64,000 bases of DNA from Alopecurus myosuroides (Eukaryota; Streptophyta; Magnoliopsida; Poales; Poaceae): NCBI GenBank assembly GCA_028641055.1, contig CM054062.1, positions 236,728,376 through 236,792,375 on the forward strand. The letters run 5' to 3'. Positions 1-10,221 of the stretch are shown piece by piece. Positions within the stretch are counted from its first letter, which is position 1, and each line of letters starts with the position of its first letter. The notes beneath the pieces are model-generated. The model ran no database searches. It saw only the letters and a program-made list of their open reading frames with translations, and was not told where the DNA came from. A program made the position numbers and the translations under genes.

Positions 1-340
1 GAGGCTTGGAAGGTAATTATGTGGCCTCTAATAGCTATTTGTTTATGTGCTCATGTGCATTGACTCTTTGAATGTGCGTACCAATGTAACTGCGTACACT
101 TTTGCCATGTTGATTTTGAATTTATATCTAAAATGAAAAACGATATTTAGTACGGAGTATTTCCTAGCCAAACACCCATGAAATGTTACAACTTAGGAGA
201 TACCTCTGGTTTCTCTAAAGATAAGGGCCTGTTACCCTGAATATTTCATTACAAGGATTTGTGTAAACAGATAATGTCAGTATGTCTTTATCTAATTCTC
301 TGGAATACCGTGACTTACAATTATATTTACTTGGTGCAAG
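1..340 (+). other. Intron of the AlkB-like gene; possible exon end at 1-12
   Basis: This stretch precedes the first clear exon of the AlkB-like gene. Bases 13-18 read GTAATT, a possible 5' splice site, so bases 1-12 may be the end of an exon whose body lies outside the window. The stretch ends in CAAG before the exon at 341. No other coding signal or repeat was recognised. Confidence 0.5.
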
Positions 341-2181
341 AAGCGGGGCAGACTTTTATTGTTGGTAAAAGACCACTGAGGGGTCATGGAAGCGCAGTTA
401 TTCAGCTGGGAGTTCCTATCATTGAAGGCCCTCTTGAAGATGAAAATCAAGGAGGTATGTCAAGCTTTTAGCGCAAAACCTGGTGTTATTATTCTCATAT
501 TTTAATGACTTCTTTTTGTGGTTTTAAATATGAGTTCAGAGACAAGGGTGGAGCCTGTTCCTGGGTTACTGCAAGACCTGTTTGATCGCTTCGTTCAGCA
601 GGGAATTGTACCTTCTAAGCCAGACTATTGTGTTATCGACTTCTACTATGAGGTAACTTGTTTTTAGGATGTTGACTTTGCTGGCTGAAGTTTCTCTTGA
701 GCAAGGGGGATACTCACTTGCTGAAAGTGGAATCTAATAATATAGCTAAATGATTTTTTCCAGGGGGAATATTCCCATCCTCAGCAACCTCCTCCTTGGT
801 ATGGTAGACCTCTCTGTACTCTCTGCTTGACAGAGTGTGACATGGTGTTTGGCAGAGTTATCTATGGAGAACGAGGCGATAACAGAGGCCCTTTAAAGCT
901 CTCTCTTTCTACAGGGTAAACTTTCCCTAGTAAAATGTTTTCTGTTACATCTATGGTACTCCTAAGAGAGTTGAACTGTTGGTGTGCCTTACTTGTAGTT
1001 GACCCTTCACTCCGCGACAGATTGCAATTATGTCTTCAGTAGCAGACATCTTACTATAACACCAGAAGCTGGTGATTTTAATACGTGTTTTCGTGGGTAT
1101 ATAAACACACATCCGAGCTTGTGCCAACACACCATCTCTATGTCTTGAATATCTCAAGTAGGATAAATAAACATAATATTGATCAAAATCAAAATAAATA
1201 GCTGTGTCTAATAAGATAATATGTTAATTACTAATGGGTTAGTGCCCGTTATTTTCAGTTGTGTGTCTGCAGTTTCATTTGGATAGCTTGCTCTATTTAT
1301 TACTCACAGCAAATGATATTGAGCATGTAGTAAATTTAATGGGCAAACCATGTTGGCTGCACTTTCTAAACATTTTTTTTCTCAATTCCAGGTCTCTTGT
1401 AGTGTTGCAAGGGAGAAGTGCTGATGTAGCCAAGCGCTCTATTCCTGCTACACGCAAGCAGCGAATCCTACTAACTTTTGGAAAGTCTGTGGCAAGGAAA
1501 CTTATACCACCAGAAAGTGCTGTGCGATCTACTCCCTCATTGACACCTTCTCCTATGCCCTGGGGTCCACCAACAAGGCCAGCTAACATGAGGCCACATT
1601 CGCAAACTCCTACACACTTCGGATTTGCCCCCGCCAGCAGTGTACTACAAGCACCAACAGCTGGGCCTCATCACATCCCTCCATCTGATGGAGTGCAGCC
1701 ACTCTTTGTAACACCTGCTCCTGTTGCCGCCGCAGCCGTACCTTTCCCAGCAGCTGTTCCATTGTCAAATACAGCACCGGCTTGGATTCCAGAAGCTGCC
1801 CCAAGACCTGCCCCACCTCGTTTGCCTGTTCCAGGCACAGGGGTCTTCCTTCCTCCCGGATCAGGTCACCAACTGCTGCCGCCTCATCAGATGATCCAAG
1901 CTTCACATGCTCATGCGGAGCCTAACTCTCCACGAGGTTCGCCAGCTTATGCACACAACAAGGCTACTGGCATGGAGATGGCTAACGGTACTGCTTCTCC
2001 AAGGAGCTCAGCAACAACTAAAAGGCCTGATACACACGAGGCAAAACCAGAGTGCAACGGGAGCTCTAATGGTGGCTCCAGCTCCGTCGATGAGAAGCCA
2101 GCTGTGCGTAAGGAGCAGCAGCAGAACGGTGGTATGAAGAAGGCTGGGAACAGCATGGTTGAGCCAAGTGCCACCAAATAG
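341..2181 (+). CDS. AlkB-like 2OG-Fe(II) dioxygenase family protein (ALKBH10B-like, hydroxyproline-rich), 3' part
   Basis: This is the C-terminal part of a plant AlkB-type protein; catalytic relatives remove N6-methyl groups from adenosine in RNA. Exons read as 341-454, 540-652, 764-915 and 1392-2181, all with GT/AG borders and compatible phases; the 5' part lies outside the window. Exon 1 encodes [15 protein letters not shown] then IQLGVPI, exon 2 VIDFYYE, exon 3 [17 protein letters not shown] and FGRVIYG, and exon 4 [18 protein letters not shown] and KQRILLTF. All are typical of this plant branch. A long Pro/Ala/Ser-rich low-complexity tail of about 200 residues follows and ends at TAG 2179-2181. 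The positions that carry the HxE iron ligands in ALKBH10B (from memory) appear here as W and G, and the distal His as R. The protein may therefore be catalytically altered. Family assignment is firm; activity is uncertain. Confidence 0.85.
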
Positions 2182-2760
2182 AAGGCAGGTATAGTACATA
2201 GAGAAAGCAGAAACATGAGATGAGGAAGCTTGAGTTTTTTGGATCGTGATTGCAGGAGCTGGAAGAAAAGAAGATTCACTGGAGTAGTACATTGAACTCG
2301 ACCAAGGCCTTCACTGGCAACTCTCATCCTGGACCTGACATCGAGTTATCTAAGACTGAACGTCGTCTTAAATTTTGTAGCCGCTCTGTAGCAAAAACTG
2401 GATATATCGTGCTGCATTAACTTATCACCTGCTATGATTATGGGAATGGTCATTTCTGTGGTGCTTGTTATGTTAATCTTATCATGGCAATGGTCCTCGT
2501 TCGCTGCATATGCAAATTCCTTCTCTGAGTTCTGTAGGTATATTAGCTGATGGTTATTTCTTGGATGTATGCACGAGTTGTAGATGAGCTGTTGTTCAAT
2601 TCTTTGGCTTCGCCTCCCTTGGTATGTATACTTGTCTTAGGTTTCTGTCTCTTCAATCTTGGTGTACACTTGGTCCTGGCTCTGTGAAACTTGACGTGTG
2701 CGGTGAGCCGTCTGATGTTTAGTGCTCCAGTGATCTGTTTCAGTCGCTCTCCTTCTAGGA
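2182..2760 (+). other. 3' untranslated region of the AlkB-like gene, with a probable UTR intron
   Basis: After the stop codon the sequence is T-rich and without long open frames, as expected of a plant 3' UTR. A likely intron runs from GT at 2189 to AG at 2254-2255, within 10 bases of the stop. That is close enough not to trigger nonsense-mediated decay under the usual 50-nt rule. The polyadenylation site could not be placed; 2760 is an approximate limit. Confidence 0.45.
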
Positions 2761-3287
2761 GTGGCCTTGGTTTTCTCTAGTTAGCCATCGCGAGTGCCGA
2801 GGTGCGAAGTGAAGGTTTGGCCCGGTTAGGACGTCTCCAATGTTGAAATAGCGTGGGTCTTAAGCAGAGTTCATTGGCCCTCTCTAGGCTGCCAACAACC
2901 TTGCTGACGAAACGTTCAGGCCAACGAGTAGGTCCTTTTCTAGACAGATAGCATCGCCAAGACGAGCAAGTACAAGTACCAAACGACGATTGGGTGAATG
3001 CCTGCCACTTTGTACTGCTACTGATTGCGGTCCACAGCGTGTGTGGGTTGGGAGGCACCACCACTACGGATGCATGCCATGCGCGATGCGGAACTCTGAT
3101 CAACCAACTGCTAGCTCGATCGGTTACAACTACCCAATGATGATGAAGCTACAATCAAGAGAACGCTGGAGGGATCGCGGTAACCTACCTGATCATACAT
3201 AAATCACGACGCAACTGTCAGGGGCACACTACACCTGACCCGAACACACTAGCTAGCGCTGCCGATCAGTCAGTCAGTAGTGGATCA
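2761..3287. other. Intergenic space between two convergent genes
   Basis: About 0.5 kb separates the 3' end of the AlkB-like gene from the stop codon of the minus-strand XTH gene. It must hold the 3' UTR of XTH. Short open frames occur on both strands but show no recognisable protein. Nothing else was identified. Confidence 0.5.
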
Positions 3288-6200
3288 TCAGAGGGCGGAG
3301 TCCCCGCCGGCACGCCGGTGGCGCTTGCCGTGCCTGCGCCGGTCCGACGCCCTCGCCTCGCCTGACGGGAGGTACATCGCCGCCTCCGCGCCCACGCTGC
3401 ACTCCGGCAGCGGCGCCGGGTACCGGTCGCGGTCGTAGCAGTACCCGTACGTCATGTACCTCGCGCGGACCCTCTCCATGGCCGCCCGCTGCACTGACGA
3501 CATCTTCTCGTCTGCGGTGTGGTCCGGCTGGAGCAGGAGGTCGGTGAACTGGGCGACGTAGGGCGCGTACTTGTAGTCCACCTTGTATCGGCCGCCGGAG
3601 GTGGCCCAGCTGGAGCCGTCCCAGATGGTGGCGTACAGCGACATGGGCTTGGACGGGAACTGCGCCCCCATCCGCTCGCTCCGCACCACCTCCCTGATCG
3701 GCGTCTCGTCGATGTAGAACCTGCACATACAAAAGAAAAAAACGGTCGATCAATGCAACGCAACGCAACATAAACACAATCCAGACCATCAAACTGCAAG
3801 TACACGAGTGAAATTTATTCAGGAGTTCTGAATCATTTGCATTGAAAACTTGGACAGGTTCAGACAGACTTTGGTTCGTGCGAACGGTGAAACCGAACAG
3901 GGGAGCGGACCCTTAAAATTTCGCCCCCTAAATCGCGTGTAGAGGGCCCTGCACACGAAATCTAGGAAAATTTGTGCTCAAATTTACAAGTTCATCTAGC
4001 AGACCCCCTATCTCCGCCCTGTATATTTGAATTTGAAATTCGCGGGAGAAAAGATGAACTCGATTTTATTCAGATGATCACCATTGCTACATGAAATCGA
4101 GCTCGAGCTCGTCTACCCTATTCTAGTCTAGGAAGACGACGGGGCCGGAAGCCTCCATCGCCTTGAAGCGCTCGACGTCGGCGACGGCCTTCGCCTCCTC
4201 CTCCGCTTCCGCCCGCGCCGCGGCCTCTGCTTCCTTCTTCGAAAGCTCGACCGCCGCCGCGAAGGCGGCCTCCTTCTCCTCCGCTGTCGCCGGTACCTCC
4301 TCCTCCTGCGCTGTCGCCGCGCCTCCTCCTCCGTTGCCGCTTGCGCCGTCGTCGCTGCGCTTGCACTGCTGGTGCAGCTCCCAATCCGCGCGCCATTTCG
4401 CGAATTGGGGGCCGCTCATCGGCCGCGGCGGCGGGTCGACGGTGTGGTACCTCCCGCCCGCGGCGTAGTCCGCCAGAGTCGCCGGCATGCTTTGCGGCCA
4501 CGCCGCGTATTTGCAGGCGGCGCGGCGGCTCCCTGCAACGGAATGTTTGTAGTGGAGCCGCCACGCCTCCTCGAGCGTCTCCGGCTCGCGGCGGCGCTTG
4601 GAGCGGGCGGTGGAGGAGCCGGAACCGTCGGGGGAGCTCATCGCGGTGGAGCCGCTTGGAATGGGGCGGCGGCGCGCGGGGAATCGCTCACCGGAGTTGC
4701 GACGGCGCGCGGCGGAGCTAGGGTTGCGGGTGGGGGGTTGGACCCCCACCCAACCCTCACCCACTATAAGTACAGGGCGGAGGGGGCGGTTTCGCAGGCC
4801 CCGTAAAATTTTAGTACGGGCCAGGCCGCATACGGGGGCTGCTAGACGGCCGTTTTGGCCCGCACCCCGTATGCCGCCGGAATTTTACGGGGCGCTCGCG
4901 ATATAAGGGGCCTGTTAGACATGCTCTTAGATCATGCATGTGAAACGCATGGTGAAAAGTGGATGCGGTGGTGGTGACTTTCTTCATCCACTCTCCCTCT
5001 CCATTAAAAGCTGAGTGGCGGGCGAGCGATCACACAACTCCTGCAGCAGGGTGAGGCCTAGAAAGTAGGTGCGCGACGCAATTATGCGAGGAAAGGCGGC
5101 ACGGGGATCCTGGTGGAAGGATCAGGCGCAGAGTGGCGTGAGACTCCATGCACATGCTGTGATGAATGTTCAGGGTTTAGTGGATGGAAACTGTAAAAAG
5201 CGGACCACCCATTTCTCATGCCAACTTTACTCATTCACAGGAACATGCAGATGTAGTGTGAGTGAGTGTGTGACTCCTTCTAATCCCAAACAGGAAATGT
5301 TGCGGCTAATTTTAAGGGCTGTCCTATGTTAATCGTTTAATTCATCCGTAATATGACATAATTCAGGTGTGTATCCGCGATTTTTGATCTCGGAGCGTTT
5401 CTTTTTCGAAGCCAGCAATGTTGAAGCATATGACCAAAGCCTTGTCATTTCCATACCCGTTGTGGCAATGCTATCTACTCGATTTCGGGCCCTCGATCGG
5501 TACTTGAAATTATTAAAGCGGCAACGGCATAAGGAATCTATAAGCTGTAAAGAACAAGAGCCCCCAATCATGTCATGAGAGTGCAAAAAAAAAAAAAGGA
5601 AAGGGGGAAAAGAAAGTGAAAGAGGAACCTGAAGCTAATGATAGTGAGATTAACTGGATTGTTCTAGCGCACATGCAACATTGCTAAGTTAAGTGGTGTT
5701 GCCAGGAACAAGAACAGTCAAGTACTGACACTATCTCATCCACGGGAACATGCAAAGATCATACTATTATGTTCTACAAACATAGAGAATGTTAGTGCAT
5801 AGTACTAAGAAATCACTAATTTTCTCAACATGTGTACATCCAACCTGTATGTTGGAAGTACATCAACACTTGTGAATAGCCTACAGGTCACAATAAATCG
5901 TTCACATTTGAATACGACATGTACGCCCAATGCAAAATCCTCTAGAACAATGATCCTGCATTGTTGGAGCAAGCAAAGCTAACGGAGTTCAGGTAACTGG
6001 ATGGGTAGGAGTAGTATATTTGTTTCAGCTAAACCCATTCTACTTAAATGTGGGAACCCTCACTTGAGTTTCCCTGTCGTCAAACCTTGCAGTGAATGAT
6101 TCTACTTAAATGTTGCAACCGTGCACGCAATGCAGTGCGTGGTCGATCACGAGTAAATTAAATTGGGGGAGAGAGAGAGAGAGAGTTCTTACAGGATGGT

Positions 6201-7233
6201 GCGATTGGTCCAGAGGATGGCGTAGCGGTGGAAGTCGCTTGTGGGGTCGAACCAGAGGCCGTACCTCTCCTCCCTCCCGACGGCGGTGCTGCCGTCGCCG
6301 TACACGTTGGTCTGCACCCTCCACTCCTTGCCCCTCACGTTCCCCAGGAACTCGAAGTCCAGCTCGTCGTGCGTCTTCTCGTACACGTCCCCGTTCGACA
6401 TCTACAGTGTGTAGCACTAGCACGTACCCAAAAATTAATGTACTCCCTCCGTCTCGGTTTATTAGTCACAATAAGCAAATCTCTACGCCCAAGGTGGAAA
6501 TCTATTGGGGGAGAAAATAAGAAGGAAAACACATTTATATGACATGCACCGTTTCTAATAGGGTGGGAATTAATTGGGGTGGGGCTGTCACGATTTCCTA
6601 TTTTCTAATTGAGTATTAATTGTCTAGATTGTGCCTAATTCTTGAAAAAATCTGGTTTTGGTATTGTGACTAATAAACCGAGATGGAGGGAGTAGCATCG
6701 CAAACGCTTAATCAACTGTTCCGTCGCCTTGTTACGCCGTTCTCGTTTCGTTTCGCGGCGAGAAGTGGTGAAGGCAGGGGGGTTTGTGCTAGGAGTGCTT
6801 ACGTAGAAGGCGACGACGACGCCGGCGGCGTAGTCGGCCGGCAGCTTGATGCTGGCGCTGAAGACGCCGTGGAGGTGCGCGCCCCGCGACGCGAACCCGG
6901 ACCCTGAAACGCGCAATGCCGATGAGGCGCGCAATGAGGAACGGGAAGACGAGAGAATGGATTTTGATTGGTGAAGCACGAGTTGTGTGTAAGAGAGAGC
7001 AGGCAGGCACCTGTTCTCTGGTCGAGGGAGATGTGGACTCGCTTCCCGTCGCCGTGGAGCCTGAGGTTGGAGTCGCCGAACAGCTGGGTGTACCCCTCCC
7101 CGAAGGTGAGCGCCGTCGTGGCCGTGGCCGGCCGGGGGATCAGGACCTCGTCGGCCGCGGAGGACGCGGCTAGCCAAGAGGTCGACGCCAGGAGGGCGAC
7201 GAGCAAGGCGGAGCACAGCGAGCGACGCGCCAT
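3288..7233 (-). CDS. Xyloglucan endotransglucosylase/hydrolase (GH16), group III-like
   Basis: This cell-wall enzyme cuts and rejoins xyloglucan chains in the apoplast. Four exons read on the minus strand: 7233-7011, 6903-6803, 6401-6193 and 3720-3288. All have GT/AG borders and together encode about 321 residues, a normal XTH length. A signal peptide with a hydrophobic core ([18 protein letters not shown]) opens the protein. The GH16 active-site motif [10 protein letters not shown] lies in exon 3, with I to L against the common DEIDFEFLG and both catalytic Glu kept. [18 protein letters not shown] and [11 protein letters not shown] follow, as in XTH27/28/30-type proteins. The C terminus is basic ([10 protein letters not shown]), also typical of that subgroup. 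Intron 3 is 2.47 kb and carries an inserted element; intron 2 carries a MITE. The gene looks intact. Confidence 0.93.
3890..4930 (-). mobile_element. Probable DNA-transposon-like insertion in XTH intron 3
   Basis: A GC-rich block within an otherwise AT-richer intron carries its own open frame on the minus strand. Its right edge (near 4900-4930) reads ATATAAGGGGCCTGTTAGAC followed by ATGCTCTTA, and its left part contains GCCCCCTAAATCGCG. Reverse-complementing the right edge gives a comparable CCCCTTATATCGCG, so the ends are imperfect inverted repeats. Edges of this sort (AGAGCATGTCTAACAGGCCC) recur in grass genomes. Exact borders and a target duplication were not found. Confidence 0.4.
4123..4641 (-). 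CDS. Unrecognised small protein encoded inside XTH intron 3
   Basis: The open frame extends to 4764, but the Met at 4641 ([10 protein letters not shown]) is the more natural start and gives about 172 residues. I do not recognise the family. The protein has a basic N-terminal patch (RSKRRREPE), then a region with Trp and Tyr residues that looks folded ([33 protein letters not shown]). A Gly/Ala-rich linker follows, then a long Glu/Ala/Lys helix likely to be a coiled coil ([20 protein letters not shown]), and it ends in VVFLD. It lies in the same orientation as XTH, wholly within the intron. It may be an element-borne or captured gene, or a chance frame in GC-rich DNA. The clean start and the coherent helix favour real coding origin, but this is weak evidence. 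Confidence 0.4.
   Translation of the reverse strand: MSSPDGSGSSTARSKRRREPETLEEAWRLHYKHSVAGSRRAACKYAAWPQSMPATLADYAAGGRYHTVDPPPRPMSGPQFAKWRADWELHQQCKRSDDGASGNGGGGAATAQEEEVPATAEEKEAAFAAAVELSKKEAEAAARAEAEEEAKAVADVERFKAMEASGPVVFLD
4931..6192 (-). other. Remainder of XTH intron 3, no recognised element
   Basis: About 1.2 kb of moderate AT content lies between the inserted GC-rich block and exon 3. A GA dinucleotide run lies near 6168-6184, just inside the 5' splice site. Short frames on both strands show no protein similarity. Nothing else was recognised. Confidence 0.5.
6443..6692. mobile_element. Stowaway MITE (Tc1/Mariner type) in XTH intron 2
   Basis: A 250-bp unit begins CTCCCTCCGTCTCGGTTTAT at 6443 and ends with the inverted counterpart at 6692. 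The terminal inverted repeats match over about 31 bases with one difference. TA dinucleotides flank it at 6441-6442 and 6693-6694, the target duplication expected of Stowaway elements. It is non-coding and lies between XTH exons 2 and 3, so it is spliced out. Confidence 0.93.
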
Positions 7234-9157
7234 TGCTGCGTGCGAGTACTTTGGCTAGCTTCTCTTCTCCCCTGGCTGCTCTGCTGCGTCTCTGTTCCTC
7301 CCCTCTAATATCGCACTAGCTCTCTTCTGTTTCTCTTGCCTTGTCTCTCGCCCGATGGATTGGAAAGGAAGCTAGCTTTTCATGAGCTGGGGGTGCAGTA
7401 CGCGAATGGAGGCTTTATCGGGAGTTGCACTCGCGGCGAGGAGTGTGTTAAGTGAGCCAGCAGCGTGTGCCGAGCTGGCAGCCTGGCAGATTAATTGTAG
7501 GAGTATAGGAAGGATGCCTCCAAAGTTACGTATTCTGATACGCGGTAGCAGTACATCTTTGCGATACTGTACTTACTCCTCCATATCGTATTCATCAACT
7601 CTTGTATCTACCCCCGGTTATTATTCACAACATTTTCCTCCCGGGGTGTATCGAATGCCCGCACGAGGTTCGCGTTCCTTGGTCCACACTCAATGCTGCC
7701 GTGACTCTGTGCCAAACGGCCTGCCCCTGGACCTGCAGCATGAAGAACAGTGTACAAAAAAACACACGGCTGGCGACAGGCTGGTCGACAGACATTCGGC
7801 GTATAACATTGGAGGAAACAATCGTGTTCGGCCGGGCGTCGCATGAGTGAGACAGATGCACAGAAACTGGTCCAAAGACCGGACGCATTTGGATCCGTCG
7901 AGGCATAACCGGGAAGGTATCCTGGAGATGTCGAGCAGGACCGGGGGGGAATACGTAGGCGGCCGCGGCGCTGGTATGATGATAGTGGTCGTAGGATCTA
8001 GAGTATCTCGTCGGGATCCAGGAGTGGCGCAATTAATTGTGCGACGCACTGTCGAGCACGGGCGCCGGAAATTTAGGGGGCCCCGACGCCAAGCAGCTTT
8101 TTCTGACGCCGTCGTGTACGTACAGTAGCACCCTGAAACGGAGGCGAGACACAAGACAGCCACATTTGCTTGCTTCGCTCACATCGATCATATGTCCTGT
8201 TTTTCACTTTCACCCTGCACAGTAAACACGCTCCCACCGCATGGGGTTTTCGCACGCGCAGCACAAGTGTGTGTTTTTCATTCTCGCGCGCGCGATCCAA
8301 GTTACATTGTGCGAGAGCCTACTGGTACGGTTGCACGGTGGAAACTCCAGAGATAGTACTGGTACGGAGTACTACACTCAGTACCAGTGCAAACGATTAA
8401 TCACAATTGATTGTAAATCTGAAATCTGTCTCAGTACGAATGCGATGCGATGTCTGTCTGGCTGGGAGCGGCTAGAGAACGGTCTGTGTGAAAAGAGGGG
8501 CGGACACAGCGGGGGCCTACTCGCTCGCGGGTAATCCTTGCCCTCTTCCCCTTTTGGACCACCAATTCCGGGGCAGGCTGGCTGTCGACCCGAGCGCTCC
8601 GGCCGGCTGGCCAACGGCGATCGGTCCATCCATCCAGCCTCGGTCGCTTTCTCGCGGAGGCGCGCGCCCCGGCTGTCCGCTTCTTTTTCGCTCGCATTAA
8701 TCAGTAGGGATGGCCGTGGCCTTGCCGGATGAGCGCTTTGGTTTGGCGTGGGCGAGGGTGAGTTGGAAGCTTTGGCCCCGGAACGTATCTTTTCCTGCTA
8801 CATGTTTTGTTTCCTAGCTGCTGCCGTTATCCATCCATTCCAGCAATGGCGTTACTAGTGTTCTCTCCCTGTCTCGCTTTCTCTTTTTCTCCATGCTGGA
8901 GGGCACGAGCTGTTCAAAAGGGGTAGTCACAGTGGGTCCAGCTACTTGCCCTGTGCGACCAAACAAGTGCAACAATTTGCAAAAGCTGACCAGCCTGTCC
9001 AAGAGCATCTTGAAAATCCACGTGCCGGAAAATAACTGTTTTTTTTTGGGTCCGGAAAGAGAAAATGAGGGGGGGATACCTCCCCTGAGTTCACCATATG
9101 TGTGGGATTGGAGGTCGATTTTTGTGTTCCCCCATCCCTTGGCGCGAGATGGGAAAT
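7234..9157. other. Upstream region of XTH; no gene recognised
   Basis: About 1.9 kb lies upstream of the XTH start codon. The first 100 bases are CT-rich on the plus strand, consistent with a purine-rich XTH 5' leader. Many short overlapping frames on both strands, especially in the GC-rich 8490-8700 stretch, have no coherent similarity. A short CG alternation lies near 8284-8294. No clear TATA box was assigned and no repeat element was delimited. Confidence 0.45.
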
Positions 9158-9640
9158 TTCAACTCGCTCCTCCCGCCCGAACCTCCCACCCCGCCGCCGA
9201 TCTCCCCACCGGAGCTCCCTCCAGCGCCTTCGCCATACCCATTCGCCTTTATGGATCCCGACCAGCTCCCGCCCTGTGGGTTCGTCGCCCTAGGCCAGCA
9301 CCTCGTCCTCCCGCCCCCCACCTCAGATTCCCCGTCACCGCGCCAACTGCGGCCGACAGTCAGGCGTGGCGTCCAGCCTACCCCGCGCGTCCTGGCCGGA
9401 GTCGGAGCCGCGACCCATCATCCCGCCTCCACGAATCTCCCTCCCGCGTACAGCTACACCGCCGCGGGGGCGGGCACGACTGCAGCACCTCGGTGCAGTC
9501 ATGGGAAATCACAAGCCACCGACCCGAAGAAGAGAAAGGCCACGACCGGGCGAGGACGGACTCCGTGTCCAGTCGCTCTGAAAATCGGTATCGCCGTCGC
9601 GACCACACACAACATGTTTGACAACACGCTTCCGAGGTGA
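9158..9640 (+). CDS. Proline-rich hypothetical protein, possibly a first exon cut off by a retrotransposon
   Basis: From the Met at 9158 (MGNFNSLLPPEPPTPPP) the frame gives about 160 residues. They are rich in Pro/Ser/Ala, with a basic cluster DPKKRKATTGRGR near the C terminus. I do not recognise the family with certainty. The N-terminal style (short Met, Pro-rich segment, MDPDQLPPCGF) faintly recalls the leader of grass NAM-associated/trihelix-like proteins, but no DNA-binding core is present. A possible splice donor (GAGGTGAAT) sits at the end of the frame. The E1 retrotransposon begins 63 bases later, so a downstream exon could have been separated from it. It may also be a non-coding GC-rich frame. 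Confidence 0.3.
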   Translation, partial: FNSLLPPEPPTPPPISPPELPPAPSPYPFAFMDPDQLPPCGFVALGQHLVLPPPTSDSPSPRQLRPTVRRGVQPTPRVLAGVGAATHHPASTNLPPAYSYTAAGAGTTAAPRCSHGKSQATDPKKRKATTGRGRTPCPVALKIGIAVATTHNMFDNTLPR

Positions 9641-9703
9641 ATTTCTCCCCTTTTGCTCCGGATGTTGTAAAATTCGACCAATTTGCTCATTATAGTATAC
9701 CAG

Positions 9704-10203
9704 TGATAACGTGGGGATGACTCCCAGGCCTATCGAATGATCCTACCCAGTCTAGGGCCCAACACTAAAGCCCAGTATGAAGGGCTACCTCGTGGTTCTA
9801 GAAGGTCCAGCAACGTTCCACCCGTGAGACTTGCGGGTCAAGATGGAAGCTTTCCATCGACTAGAACTTGGGTTTGTAACCCACCCCCCGGGTACGGTTT
9901 GAGACCCAACCACCTATTTAAGGGTTAGGAAAGCCACTCGAGGGGGGACATCCAATCTAGGTTTTACACCATTGAAGGCGCTCCTCGATATCCAATCTCT
10001 GGATCTGCGCAACCCCCCATTGTAACCAAAGCATCATATACAGAAATAGAAAAGCAGGAGTAAGGGTATTACCTCTACGAGGGCCCCGAACCTGGGTAAA
10101 ATCGTGCCCCTGTTAGCCGTCGAGTCCACCAGCGCCTACACCGTTCCTCTACTCGAAACCCTACCGGCTAACCCGAGTGATTTGTTGATATAAGTCATCG
10201 ACA
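9704..10203 (+). repeat. 5' LTR of E1
   Basis: A 500-bp LTR begins TGATAACGTGGGG and ends CATCGACA directly before the primer-binding site. It resembles the LTR of N read on the minus strand (shared stretches such as CCTACCC, GGTCTAGGGCCCA-like, TGCGGGTCAAG and GGTTTGAGACC), so the two belong to related families. A TATA-like ACCTATTTAAG lies at 9912-9922, inside a plausible U3/R region. Confidence 0.85.
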
Positions 10204-10221
10204 ATTGGCGTCGTCTGTGGG
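10204..10221 (+). promoter_or_regulatory. E1 primer-binding site
   Basis: The sequence ATTGGCGTCGTCTGTGGG follows the LTR directly. N carries ATTGGCGCC at the same place, so one C to T change has altered the E1 site. Its position confirms the LTR border. Confidence 0.8.

Noticed and set aside
1293..2327. Minus-strand frames opposite the AlkB-like last exon
   Set aside because: They are the complement of a proline-rich coding exon and show no similarity of their own.
4163..4906. Several long plus-strand frames over the GC-rich intron insert
   Set aside because: They overlap the more coherent minus-strand frame, have very high Arg/Ala/Pro content and show no motif; they are shadows of GC-rich sequence.
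7382..8734. Short frames upstream of XTH
   Set aside because: They are short, overlapping on both strands, with no start context, splice pattern or recognised motif.
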